Part shown: in pieces, positions 43,898 through 52,357 of the stretch | Layout: each line of letters starts with the position of its first letter | How positions within the stretch are numbered: position 1 is the stretch's first letter | Assembly (NCBI GenBank): GCA_016199985.1 | Contig: JACQFQ010000023.1 | Coordinates: 1 to 64,000, forward strand | DNA length: 64,000 nt | Source: Verrucomicrobiota bacterium | Lineage (GTDB): Bacteria; Verrucomicrobiota; Verrucomicrobiia; Limisphaerales; UBA11320 | Direction of reading: 5' to 3' | Position numbers and translations under genes: made by a program | The notes under the pieces: model-generated | What the model was told of the DNA's origin: nothing | Databases searched by the model: none | What the model saw: only the letters and a program-made list of their open reading frames with translations

Positions 43898-44557
43898 TCA
43901 CCCGACGTGGGTAATGACCTCCTCCGCGGCATAGCGCACCTTGGGGAGCGAGGCGTATTTGTCATTGGAGGCGCGGTAACCGGCGGGAGCCACGACCACA
44001 GTCTGATAGCCTTGTTCGCGCAGACCGAGGATCTCGTCGTAGCGCTCCGGCTCGATGCCCTCCATCGGGCAGGCGTCGATGCCGACCAGGGCGGCGCTTG
44101 TCAGAAAGTTTCCGAGCGCGATGTAGACCTGGCGCGCGGACCAATTCTGCGGGTTGAACTGATCCGCGGGCTGCGCGACGAAGCCGAGCAACATATCGCG
44201 GAATCCCTTCAGCGACTCCGGCGTCACGCCACGCACGGCGGCGATGCGTCCGAGGTAACGATCCACGTCGGTCGCGCCGAGGCTCCTCGAGATGGCGAAA
44301 ACGACGACATGGGACGCATCAGCGACCTGGCGCTGGCCCCAGGACACAGGGACAAGCTTCTCCTTGGTGGCCTGGTCGGTGACCACGATGAATCGCCACG
44401 GTTGCAAGCCGAATGACGAGGGCGTGAGAAGGAGCGCCTCTTCGAGGGCGCGCCAATCATCGGCGGATATCTTGCGGGTCGAGTCGAACTGCTTCGTGGC
44501 GTAGCGCCAGCGCAGTTGGGTCAAAAGCGTGTCAGTGGAAACGGGTCTGGGCGTCAT
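43898..44557 (-). CDS. nitroreductase-family NAD(P)H-dependent flavin oxidoreductase
   Basis: 219 residues. Family features are RWRYATKQFD at the start (FMN phosphate-binding Arg), LTPSSFGLQPWRFIVVTD, and a C-terminal GYRASNDKYASLPKVRY. Such enzymes reduce nitro compounds, quinones or related electrophiles with FMN, usually as dimers. It is the last of three co-directional genes (SDR, VOC-thioredoxin, this one), with a 42-base gap, suggesting a redox or detoxification operon. Substrate unknown. Confidence 0.88.
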   Translation of the reverse strand: MTPRPVSTDTLLTQLRWRYATKQFDSTRKISADDWRALEEALLLTPSSFGLQPWRFIVVTDQATKEKLVPVSWGQRQVADASHVVVFAISRSLGATDVDRYLGRIAAVRGVTPESLKGFRDMLLGFVAQPADQFNPQNWSARQVYIALGNFLTSAALVGIDACPMEGIEPERYDEILGLREQGYQTVVVAPAGYRASNDKYASLPKVRYAAEEVITHVG

Positions 44558-44599
44558 ATTTCTTTGAGCTTGAGTTGAGGGTGGATGGATTCGTTGGGC

Positions 44600-45469
44600 T
44601 CAAGGCGCCGCGGCCGGCTCGGGCTTTAACGCGGCGAGCCGTGTCACGATGGCCTTCCTGCTCGTCAGGCCGACGGTCCGGTCGCGCAGTTCCCCGCCGC
44701 TGAAGTAGAGCAGCGTCGGGATGCTCTGGATATTGAAGCGCGCGGCGAGCGCCGGGTTCTCGTCAATGTTCACCTTCGCGACGGTGACCTGGCCTTCCTG
44801 CTCGCGGGCGATGGCGTCGAGGGAGGGCGCCAGCATCTTGCATGGCCCGCACCACTCGGCCCAAAAATCCACGACAGTCGGCCGCGTTGATCGCAGCACT
44901 TCACGGTCAAAGTTGGTTTCGTTCACTTCAATGGTTGGTTTCATAATCTCGCTGTGTTGTGTTGAGGCTTCGGTTTTCGGTTCGAGCTCGTGCAGCTCGA
45001 CAAGCAGGCGGTCGAGGTCGAGCGCGCTCGTCGTCATGCGCAATTCCCCGTTCACGCGCGGCCATTCCTCCGGAGGGCGGTCGCGGCAAAGCTCGATGCC
45101 ATTGCCGTCCGGGTCGCGCAGGTAAATCGACTCGCTCACGCCGTGATCGGACGCGCCCTCGATGGGCACGCCGTGATCGAACAGGCCCTTGAAGGCGCGG
45201 GCCAGCTCCCGGCGGCTCGGATAAAGAATCGCAAAATGATACAACCCCGTCCGCCCGGGCGGCGGGGGCGGCGCTCCTTCGCCAGCCCATGTGTTCAGGG
45301 CGATGTGATGATGGTAGCCGCCCGCCGACAAAAAAACCGCGCTCCCGCCGTATCGCTGCGTGACTTGGAAACCCAGGGCGTCGCGATAAAACTCCACCGC
45401 GCGCTCAAGGTTCGAGACAGTCAGGTGCGCGTGGCCGATGCGGACTTCAGGATGGAGGGTCGTTGTCAT
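44600..45469 (-). CDS. VOC-dioxygenase-like domain fused to thioredoxin
   Basis: 289 residues. Residues 1-140 are two glyoxalase/VOC repeats (IGHAHLTVSNLERAVEFYRD, GYHHHIALNTW, SIYLRDPDGNGIELCRDRP) with the His and Glu metal ligands of catechol-dioxygenase-like proteins. A short linker then reaches Met176. From there to the end is a complete thioredoxin of normal length (114 residues) with VVDFWAEWCGPCKMLAPSL and IQSIPTLLYFSGG. The linker DNA looks like a former intergenic spacer, so this appears to be a recent fusion by stop loss or indel. A separate internal start at 44944 could still give free thioredoxin. Confidence 0.88.
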   Translation of the reverse strand: MTTTLHPEVRIGHAHLTVSNLERAVEFYRDALGFQVTQRYGGSAVFLSAGGYHHHIALNTWAGEGAPPPPPGRTGLYHFAILYPSRRELARAFKGLFDHGVPIEGASDHGVSESIYLRDPDGNGIELCRDRPPEEWPRVNGELRMTTSALDLDRLLVELHELEPKTEASTQHSEIMKPTIEVNETNFDREVLRSTRPTVVDFWAEWCGPCKMLAPSLDAIAREQEGQVTVAKVNIDENPALAARFNIQSIPTLLYFSGGELRDRTVGLTSRKAIVTRLAALKPEPAAAP

Positions 45470-45484
45470 GGCTCAGGTCTCCGA

Positions 45485-46240
45485 TCAGCGGTAGCCTCCC
45501 GCGATGTGCAGTGTTTCACCGCTGACCCAGGACGCGTCCGCGGAGGCGAGAAAGACCGCGGCGCCCGCGATGTCCAAGGGTTGGCCAATGCGGCCCAGCG
45601 GCGTTTGCGCTTCAATCTGCTTGCGGAAATCGCTCTCCGCGAAGCCCGCGGCGTGGACGCCCTCCGTTTCCACCATGCCGGGATTGATGGCGTTGACGCG
45701 GACGCCGCGCGCCCCGAGTTCAGCGGCGAGGGAGCGCGTGATGGCGTCCACGGCGCCCTTCGTGCCGCTGTAAACCGCGGCGCCGGCCACCCCCTTCGTC
45801 GCGACCACCGAACTGAGGTTGATGATGCTTCCGCCGGCGGGATTGAAATGCTTCGCCGCCGCCTGCGACGTGAGGATGAGGCCCAGCACATTCAAGTTGA
45901 ACTGCTTGTGAAAATGATCTTCCGTGACGCTCTCCAGAGGCGAGAACTCGTAGATGCCCGCGTTGTTCACCAGCACGTCCAGCGGGCCGAAGGCCTTCTT
46001 CGACTCGGCGAACAGATGGTCAATGTCCCCCTGCTTCGCCACATTGGCCTTCACGGCGATGGCTTTGCCGCCATTCTGTCTGATCTCTGAGACGACCCGA
46101 TCCGCGCCCTCCTGGCTGGACGAGTAGTTCACGACGACCGCCGCCCCTTCGGCGGCGAGCTGTTTGGCGATGGCGGCTCCGATTCCTTTGGAGGCCCCGG
46201 TAACGATGGCGACTTTCCCGGCAAGTTTCTTAGCGCTCAT
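45485..46240 (-). CDS. short-chain dehydrogenase/reductase (3-oxoacyl-ACP reductase/glucose dehydrogenase-like)
   Basis: 251 residues with the classical SDR set: TGASKGIGAAIAK for the nucleotide, NNAG (about residue 92), the catalytic Ser in IINLSSV and YSGTKGA giving YxxxK, and the C-terminal ASWVSGETLHIAGGYR. Asn-Tyr after the second beta strand (VVVNYSSS) favours NADP. It is the first gene of the operon, led by the sigma-54-like promoter at 46318-46333. Substrate unknown. Confidence 0.9.
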   Translation of the reverse strand: MSAKKLAGKVAIVTGASKGIGAAIAKQLAAEGAAVVVNYSSSQEGADRVVSEIRQNGGKAIAVKANVAKQGDIDHLFAESKKAFGPLDVLVNNAGIYEFSPLESVTEDHFHKQFNLNVLGLILTSQAAAKHFNPAGGSIINLSSVVATKGVAGAAVYSGTKGAVDAITRSLAAELGARGVRVNAINPGMVETEGVHAAGFAESDFRKQIEAQTPLGRIGQPLDIAGAAVFLASADASWVSGETLHIAGGYR

Positions 46241-46317
46241 AATATTTCAATTGTTCGTTTCGTTTCGCTCGTCGGACCGGGCTCCCATTGGCTCTCGTCC
46301 CAAGCAACAACCCATAC

Positions 46318-46333
46318 GCTGGTAGCGTGCCAA
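46318..46333 (-). promoter_or_regulatory. sigma-54-type promoter (-24/-12) for the SDR operon
   Basis: The minus strand reads TTGGCACGCTACCAGC. TGGCACG matches the -24 element exactly, and GC sits at the correct spacing (GG-N10-GC), with CAGC in place of TTGC at -12. It lies 78 bases upstream of the SDR start. A sigma-54 activator is encoded divergently next door. Confidence 0.55.
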
Positions 46334-46451
46334 GAGGCGACCGGGGGATGAAGAAGCGCGGAATCCCCTTTATTGACGGGGGTTTTCTTAACTGAAGCGA
46401 CCGCCCTGAAGGCTTGGCAAATCGCAACGCGAATGCGTCATTTAACGAATA

Positions 46452-46469
46452 TGCGTTGCTATCAACGCA
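46452..46469. promoter_or_regulatory. palindromic upstream activator site
   Basis: TGCGTTG-CTAT-CAACGCA is a perfect 7-bp dyad about 120 bases upstream of the -24/-12 element and 42 bases before the activator gene. A degenerate second copy (CAACGC then GCGT) lies at about 46426-46439. The position suits an enhancer-binding protein. Confidence 0.5.
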
Positions 46470-46510
46470 AAGGAGTTGTGTGATTCGCTGGAAGACGGTA
46501 TGAGTGCCGC

Positions 46511-47998
46511 ATGAGCATCGCGACCGCTCCTCAAAGCGACAAGACCGCGGCATCCAGCGGCGGCGATCCCGCCGCGTTGCTGGCGAAGCCCCAGGATCTC
46601 AACCGCCGACTCCATGAGCGCGAGGAGTTTTACCGCTCCATACTCGAGAGCCTCGGCGAGGCCGTCATGATCACCGACCGCGAGAGTCGCGTTCTTTACG
46701 TCAACTCGCGGATCGAATGCCTCACCGGACGTCCGCGCTCGGAGCTCATCGGCGCGGTCAGCTACGAGTTGCTCTCGGCCAAGGAGGAGTGGCCCGCGAT
46801 GCGCCGTCGCCTGAAGGAGCGCCTCGCCGGCAAGGAGGAAAGTTACGAGCACGAGCACATCCGCAAGGACGGCGAGCGTCACTGGGTTGCCGTGCGCGCC
46901 CTGCCGTATCGCAACGCGCGCGGCGACATCGTTGGCACGATCGGCCTGCTTTCGTGCATCAAGAAGCGCAAGACGCTGGAGTTCGAGAACGAGTATTTGC
47001 AGGAGGAGCTGCGCGGCAACTACCCCGCCATCCTCGGCGACAGCGCCGCGCTTAAAAAGGTGCTCGCGCAGATCGAGATGGTCGCTCCGACCAACGCCAG
47101 CGTGCTCGTCCTCGGAGAGTCCGGCTCCGGCAAGGAACTCGTCGCCCGCGCCATTCACGACCGCAGCCCGCGCAAGGACTCCGCGCTCGTGCGGGTGAAC
47201 TGCGCCTCGGTGCCGCGCGAGTTGTTTGAGAGCGAGTTCTTCGGCCATGTTCGCGGCGCGTTCACCGGCGCCGTGAAGGATCGCGTCGGACGCTTTCAAC
47301 TCGCGCACGGCGGCACGCTCTTCCTCGACGAAATGGGCGAGGTGCCGCTGGAGCTCCAGAGCAAGCTCCTGCGCGTCCTGCAGGAAGGCCAGTTCGAAAA
47401 GGTCGGCGAAGACCGCACAAGCACCGTGGATGTCCGCATCATCGCGGCGACAAACCGCGACTTGGAGGAGGAGGTGAAGGCGGGACGCTTCCGACAGGAC
47501 CTGTACTATCGCCTCAGCGTTTTCCCCATCGAACTGCCGCCGCTCCGCGAGCGCGTGGAGGACATTCCCGGGCTCGCGCGTCATTTTCTCCGGCAGGCCG
47601 CCCGCAAGCTCGGCGTGGCGGCGCCGCGTCTCACGGCGGCGCAGGAGCAGGAGCTTCAATCCTACGACTGGCCCGGCAACGTGCGCGAATTGCAGAACGT
47701 CATTGAGCGGGCTGTCATCCACTCACGAGACGGACGCCTCGAACTCGGCCTGGGGCAGGCGCGTGGCTCCACCTCCCGCGCGCCGCGCAGGACCGACCCC
47801 GCCCTCCACGGACCGCCGGCTTCGCTCGGCGGCCTCAAGGAGCACGGTCGCAACCTCATCCTCGACGCCCTGGCCAAGACTCGAGGCAAGATTTACGGAC
47901 CCGACGGCGCCGCCGCGCTGCTCGGCCTCAAGCCCACCACGCTTTCCTCGCGGGTGCATCGGATGGGCTTGAAGAAGTATCCGGTCGACCAGCAATAA
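46511..47998 (+). CDS. sigma-54-dependent activator with PAS domain
   Basis: 495 residues. A PAS domain (about 40-150, [25 protein letters not shown] in part) is followed by the AAA+ domain. That domain has Walker A GESGSGKE near 202, the sigma-54-contacting GAFTGA loop at about 249-254, Walker [12 protein letters not shown] and the R-finger region [17 protein letters not shown]. The C-terminal Fis-type helix-turn-helix lies at about 455-490 ([22 protein letters not shown]). It should bind upstream sites and drive the divergent SDR operon, sensing redox state or a small ligand through PAS. The AraC-type gene starts 18 bases downstream. Confidence 0.93.
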   Translation: MSIATAPQSDKTAASSGGDPAALLAKPQDLNRRLHEREEFYRSILESLGEAVMITDRESRVLYVNSRIECLTGRPRSELIGAVSYELLSAKEEWPAMRRRLKERLAGKEESYEHEHIRKDGERHWVAVRALPYRNARGDIVGTIGLLSCIKKRKTLEFENEYLQEELRGNYPAILGDSAALKKVLAQIEMVAPTNASVLVLGESGSGKELVARAIHDRSPRKDSALVRVNCASVPRELFESEFFGHVRGAFTGAVKDRVGRFQLAHGGTLFLDEMGEVPLELQSKLLRVLQEGQFEKVGEDRTSTVDVRIIAATNRDLEEEVKAGRFRQDLYYRLSVFPIELPPLRERVEDIPGLARHFLRQAARKLGVAAPRLTAAQEQELQSYDWPGNVRELQNVIERAVIHSRDGRLELGLGQARGSTSRAPRRTDPALHGPPASLGGLKEHGRNLILDALAKTRGKIYGPDGAAALLGLKPTTLSSRVHRMGLKKYPVDQQ

Positions 47999-48016
47999 TT
48001 GTCGAATGTCGCGCGC

Positions 48017-48796
48017 ATGACGGACCCGACGAAAGACGCGTTTCCTCTGGCCGAGCTTCTGGATTTTCTGGAAGGCGTGTTGGCGTGGGTGAAGGATCGG
48101 CAGGGGCGTTACCTTTGGGTGAATCGGGCCTTCCTCCTCCAGTACGCGCTCGATCATCCGGGCGCAAACGGTCTCATCAGCGCCGAGGACATTCTGGGAA
48201 AGACCGATTACGATCTGTCTCCGGCGTTCATCGCCGATCAATTCCGCCTGGACGATGAACAGGTCTTCGCGGGCCGCCGCATCATCAACCGCATCGAGCG
48301 TGTGGGCGAATTTGAAGGCGCCACGGCGTGGAGCATCACCAACAAGATTCCCCTGCGGAACGCGAAAGGGGCGATCGTCGGCGCGGCCGGAATCACGCGC
48401 GCGCTGGGCGAGGAGGGCCTTCCCGGCGGAACGACCTCGGGATTCGAGCCGACGCTCGCCCATATGCGCGACCATTACCATCGCGCGATCACCAATCAGC
48501 AGCTCGCCTCCATCTCGAAGATGTCCCTGCGGGCTTTCGAGCGCCAGTTCCTCGCGGATTTTCACCTCACGCCGCAAAAGTATCTGCGGAAGCTCCGACT
48601 GCGCATCGCCAGCCGCGCGCTGATTTACACAAACGAGTCCCTGTCGGAGATAGCGCTGAACAGCGGCTTCGCGGATCAGAGCCATTTCTCGCGCGAGTTC
48701 CGTCGCCAATTCGGGCGCACGCCGCGTGAATATCGCGGTCATTACAGGACCACCAGCGGCGTTCCTGTCACAAAAACTGCCGCTCCTAAGCAATAG
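48017..48796 (+). CDS. PAS-AraC transcriptional regulator
   Basis: 259 residues from the ATG at 48017. A PAS domain occupies about 15-130 (GVLAWVKDRQGRYLWVNRAF, DILGKTDYDLSPAF). The C-terminal AraC/XylS double helix-turn-helix covers about 150-250 (MSLRAFERQFLADFHLTPQKYLRKLR in part; SEIALNSGFADQSHFSREFRRQFGRTPREYR in part). It directly precedes the ThuA/isomerase operon and probably controls it. The short gap to the sigma-54 activator suggests it could also be co-transcribed with that gene. Confidence 0.88.
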   Translation: MTDPTKDAFPLAELLDFLEGVLAWVKDRQGRYLWVNRAFLLQYALDHPGANGLISAEDILGKTDYDLSPAFIADQFRLDDEQVFAGRRIINRIERVGEFEGATAWSITNKIPLRNAKGAIVGAAGITRALGEEGLPGGTTSGFEPTLAHMRDHYHRAITNQQLASISKMSLRAFERQFLADFHLTPQKYLRKLRLRIASRALIYTNESLSEIALNSGFADQSHFSREFRRQFGRTPREYRGHYRTTSGVPVTKTAAPKQ

Positions 48797-48827
48797 CTTC
48801 CGCCGGGCGCGCTGCTAGGGTCGGGGC

Positions 48828-49577
48828 GTGAAACCCGCGATTCGATGCGCCCTCGGCCTCTTGTTGGGCGCCCTGGCCTTGCTGCCCGCGACCGCCTCCT
48901 TCGCGCAGCCCGTTGCGCCCGCAGCCCCTCAGGCGGCGTTGCGCGTCTTGATCATCACCGGCGGTCACGATCACGAGGCCGCCTTTTACGGCCTGTTTGA
49001 CGGCTATCAGGACATGGGCTGGCCGGCCGTCACCGACAGCGCGCTGGCCTTCAAGCAGGACATCCGCCCCAAATACGACGTCCTGGTTTTCTACAATTTC
49101 ACCCGCGACCTCGACGACGGCGGGAAGAAGAACTTGCGCGATTTTGTCGAGAGCGGCAAAGGCATCGTGGTGTTGCATCACGGCATCTTGAATTTCCAGA
49201 AATGGCCGTGGTGGTACGAGGAAGTGGTGGGCGGACTTTATCGCCTGGAGAGCAAGAACGGCGTCCCGAACTCGACGGTGAAGTTCGGAGAGCAACATTG
49301 GATCACCGCCGCCGGCAAGCACCCGATCACCGACGGCATCACTCCGTTCCGAATCACCGATGAAACCTACAAGGGGCTCTTCATCTCGACGAACATCCAA
49401 CCGCTTCTCCTGACGGACAATCCCACCAGCGACCGCACCGTGGCGTGGGTCGGCCCCTGCGCGACCTCGAAAGTGGTCTTCATTCAACTCGGCCATGATC
49501 ACACCCCGTTCCGCCATCCGTCCTATCGCGCGCTTGTCCACAACTCAATCCTGTGGACGTCGGGGAAGCTCCGGTAA
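48828..49577 (+). CDS. secreted ThuA-domain protein (first copy)
   Basis: 249 residues with a signal peptide (cleavage near ASFAQ, residue 27). The ThuA fold, related to class I glutamine amidotransferases, is shown by LRVLIITGGHDHEAAFY, YDVLVFYNFTRDLDD, LRDFVESGKGIVVLHHGI and a late VFIQLGHDHTPF. No catalytic Cys-nucleophile elbow is present, as is usual in ThuA. The family is tied to sugar (trehalose-type) use and is common in secreted sugar loci of this phylum. It is the first gene of a seven-gene run with very short gaps. Confidence 0.85.
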   Translation: MKPAIRCALGLLLGALALLPATASFAQPVAPAAPQAALRVLIITGGHDHEAAFYGLFDGYQDMGWPAVTDSALAFKQDIRPKYDVLVFYNFTRDLDDGGKKNLRDFVESGKGIVVLHHGILNFQKWPWWYEEVVGGLYRLESKNGVPNSTVKFGEQHWITAAGKHPITDGITPFRITDETYKGLFISTNIQPLLLTDNPTSDRTVAWVGPCATSKVVFIQLGHDHTPFRHPSYRALVHNSILWTSGKLR

Positions 49578-49591
49578 CGGGCGCGGACTTT

Positions 49592-50584
49592 ATGAAAATC
49601 GGACTCTATAGCATCACCTACCTCGGCTGCTGGTATCGCGGCGAGGCCCTCACGCTGCCCGAACTCATCCGGACGGCGAAGGAATTCGGCTACGACGGCG
49701 TCGAGCTTGACGGCAAGCGCCCGCACGCCAATCCGCTCGACTGGCCCAAGGCCCGGTGCCAGGAGTTGGCGCGCGTCGCCAACGGCGAAGGCATCGAAAT
49801 CCTGGGCGTCGCCGCCAACAACGATTTCAGCAATCCCGTGCCCGAAGTCCGCGAAGCCCAGGTCTGCTTCGTGCGCGAGTTGATCCGCATGACCGCCGAC
49901 ATGGGCGCGAAGCATCTGCGCGTGTTCCTCGCTTGGTGGGGCGTCACCCGGCATCCGAAGCTGGCCACCTACGACATCGCCGAGGGATACTGGCCGATTG
50001 TTCACGCGAAGTTCTCCGAGCCGGAGATTTGGGCTTGGTGCCGGGAAAGCCTGATCGAATGCGCCGGCTACGCCGGGGACATGGGGGTGACGCTGGCGCT
50101 CCAGAACCACAGGCCGCTCATCAAGGATCACCACGACGTGATCCGCATGGTGCGCGAAGTCAATTCACCGCGTCTCCAGATCTGCCTCGACGCCCCGCTG
50201 ATGCCCGACCGAAGCGCCGCCGCCATGATGCGGGCCGCGAAGGATGTCGGCGCCATGCAGGTGATGTCCCACTTCGGCGGCGAGTTTGAGCGGAATCCCG
50301 ACGGCGGCGTCCTGGGAATGCATCGCGAGGACGGCGTTCTCACGGAGAGCACGAACCAGTATTATCGGGACTTCGCGAGGGCCATGCGCAGCATCGGCTA
50401 CCAGGGCTATACGAGCTACGAGCTGTGCCATCAGTTGCCCATGGAGAATGGCGAGACGGTGGGGATCGAATTCGCGCACAAGAACGCCAGGCTGGCGGCG
50501 GAATTCATGCGGGAGATCATCCGCTCCGAATACGCGCTGAAGCCCGCGGAGCCCGCTTCCCCTCAACCGCTGGCCGCCGTATGA
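49592..50584 (+). CDS. sugar phosphate isomerase/epimerase-type TIM barrel
   Basis: 330 residues from the ATG at 49592, 14 bases after the previous stop. The xylose-isomerase-like (AP endonuclease 2) barrel is indicated by IRTAKEFGYDGVELDG, the metal-site region VTLALQNHRPLIKDHHDV, and QICLDAPLMPD. The C-terminal GYTSYELCHQLPMENG supplies the last Glu. It has no signal peptide, so it is cytoplasmic. The stop overlaps the next start as ATGA. It probably isomerises or epimerises the (keto-)sugar released by the secreted partners. Confidence 0.85.
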   Translation: MKIGLYSITYLGCWYRGEALTLPELIRTAKEFGYDGVELDGKRPHANPLDWPKARCQELARVANGEGIEILGVAANNDFSNPVPEVREAQVCFVRELIRMTADMGAKHLRVFLAWWGVTRHPKLATYDIAEGYWPIVHAKFSEPEIWAWCRESLIECAGYAGDMGVTLALQNHRPLIKDHHDVIRMVREVNSPRLQICLDAPLMPDRSAAAMMRAAKDVGAMQVMSHFGGEFERNPDGGVLGMHREDGVLTESTNQYYRDFARAMRSIGYQGYTSYELCHQLPMENGETVGIEFAHKNARLAAEFMREIIRSEYALKPAEPASPQPLAAV

Positions 50585-51444
50585 AACACGGACGCCGCAT
50601 GTCATCCACACGAACAACACCGATGAAGACAAGGCTCTGCTGGATGGTCGCGCTGCTCAGTTTGGCCCTCCCCGAAACGCTGCCCGCGCAGTCGACCGGG
50701 AAGGCTCAGCGCAACCTGCTTTTCATCGGACAGGCCAAGGGCTACCAGCATGAGGCGATCTCCACCGCGATGGCGACGCTCTACAATCTGGGCCGCAGCT
50801 CGGGACTCTGGAACACGCATCTGCGCACGGACTGCGGGGCCATCACAAAGAAGCCGCTCAAGTGGGAAGCCAAGAACCTCGACGCCTACGACGCCATCGT
50901 GTTCTTCACCGATGGCGACCTCGACATGGACGCCTCGCAAAAGGCGGATTTGCTTTCGTTCGTTCGCGATGACGGCAAGGGTTTCATCGGCATCCACAGC
51001 GCCGCGATCACCTTCACCAGTTGGCAGGAATACGGACAGATGCTCGGCGGCTATTTCGACGGACATCCTTGGGGCCAGTTCCAAGCCCCGATGGTGGTGG
51101 AAGACGCGCAATTCCCTGGCATGAAAAACTTCCCGGCGACCTTCACGATCTTCGACGAGATTTATCAAATCAAAGATTTTTCCCGCAAGGATGTCCGCGT
51201 GCTGCTGAGCCTCGACGCGAACCAGATCGACCTCGCCCGCAAAGGCGTGAAGCGCGTCGACAAGGATTTCGCCGTCATCTGGGCGAAGAATTACGGCAAG
51301 GGCCGCGTGCTCTACAACGGGCTCGGCCATGTGCAGGCCGTCTGGGAGCGCCCCGACATCCAAAAGATGTGGCTTGAGATGATCCAGTGGTCGATGGGCT
51401 TGATTCCAGGACAAGCCACGCCCCAACCGAAGCCGATCCCATGA
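50581..51444 (+). CDS. secreted ThuA-domain protein (second copy)
   Basis: 287 residues from the ATG overlapping the previous stop; the signal peptide proper begins at Met15 (50623, MKTRLCWMVALLSLALPETLPAQ), so that start is also possible. ThuA features are NLLFIGQAKGYQHEAIS, YDAIVFFTDGDLDMDASQKAD and FIGIHSAAITFTSW, then GMKNFPATFTIFDEIYQIKDF and the late GKGRVLYNGLGHV. It differs strongly from the copy at 48828, so this is not a recent duplication. Confidence 0.85.
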   Translation: MKHGRRMSSTRTTPMKTRLCWMVALLSLALPETLPAQSTGKAQRNLLFIGQAKGYQHEAISTAMATLYNLGRSSGLWNTHLRTDCGAITKKPLKWEAKNLDAYDAIVFFTDGDLDMDASQKADLLSFVRDDGKGFIGIHSAAITFTSWQEYGQMLGGYFDGHPWGQFQAPMVVEDAQFPGMKNFPATFTIFDEIYQIKDFSRKDVRVLLSLDANQIDLARKGVKRVDKDFAVIWAKNYGKGRVLYNGLGHVQAVWERPDIQKMWLEMIQWSMGLIPGQATPQPKPIP

Positions 51445-51466
51445 ACCACCCCAACGCGTCAAGATC

Positions 51467-52357
51467 ATGAAACGATCGCCGCTCTTGAAATGTTCCACGG
51501 CCCTCGCGGCGATCCTGCTTGCGGCCTGCGCGGAGGCCGCGTTGCCGCCGGTTGGGCCTGAGTATCGCGTCGGTGGATTCGTTCTGGGCTGCCAGGCTTA
51601 CACCTTTCACCGCTTCACCGCGTTCGAAGCCATCGAGAAGACCGCCGCCGCCGGAGGCAAGGCGATCGAGTTCTATCCGGGTCAGTCGTTGAGTCAGGAC
51701 GACCGGAAGACCCGGGTCGACGCGAGCGCCACGGAGGAAACGATCGAGAAGCTCAAGGCCAAGGCGAGGCGGCACGGCCTGTTGATCGTGAACTTCGGCG
51801 TGGTGGCCATCCCGAAGGACGAAGCGGGCGCGCGACGGGTCTTTGAGTTCGCGAAGAAGCTGGGCGCGCGCGCCATCACCATCGAGCCGACGCCCGATCA
51901 GCTTGATCTGATTGAGAGGCTCATCAAGGAATACAACCTGCCCGCCGGGATTCACTGTCATCCGAAGCGGGCCAACAAGCCCGATTACCGGCTCTGGGAT
52001 CCCAATTATGTTTTCTCGCTCGTCAAGAACCGCGACGCGCGCTTCGGCGTTTGCGCCGACGTGGGGCACTGGACGCGCTCCGGCGTGGACGCTGTCGCCG
52101 GCTTGAAGATCTTTGATGGCCGTGTCATCAGCGTGCATTTGAAGGACATCGTCGAGTCCGGCAATCCAGACGCGCCGGATCTTCCGCTCGGCCTGGGAGT
52201 CACCAACGTGAAGGGGATTCTGCGCGAACTGCGCCGGCAGAAGTTCGACGGCAACATCTCCATCGAGTACGAGCGCGACTGGGAGAACACGGTCCCGGAC
52301 ATCTCGCAATGCGTCGGCTACGTTCGCGGCTTCGCGGACGCGGAGGATAAGCCATGA
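51467..52357 (+). CDS. exported sugar isomerase/epimerase-type barrel (lipoprotein)
   Basis: 296 residues. The N-terminus is a signal with lipobox LLAAC (Cys about 21), so it is probably a membrane-anchored lipoprotein facing outward. The barrel motifs are CQAYTFHRFTAFEAIEKTAAAGGKAIEFYPG in part, ITIEPTPDQLDLIERLIKEYNLPAGIHCHPK in part, GVCADVGHWTRSG, RVISVHLKDI and NISIEYERDWENTVPDISQCV in part. Exported members of this superfamily accompany secreted oxidoreductases in this phylum. Its stop overlaps the next start by four bases. Confidence 0.85.
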   Translation: MKRSPLLKCSTALAAILLAACAEAALPPVGPEYRVGGFVLGCQAYTFHRFTAFEAIEKTAAAGGKAIEFYPGQSLSQDDRKTRVDASATEETIEKLKAKARRHGLLIVNFGVVAIPKDEAGARRVFEFAKKLGARAITIEPTPDQLDLIERLIKEYNLPAGIHCHPKRANKPDYRLWDPNYVFSLVKNRDARFGVCADVGHWTRSGVDAVAGLKIFDGRVISVHLKDIVESGNPDAPDLPLGLGVTNVKGILRELRRQKFDGNISIEYERDWENTVPDISQCVGYVRGFADAEDKP

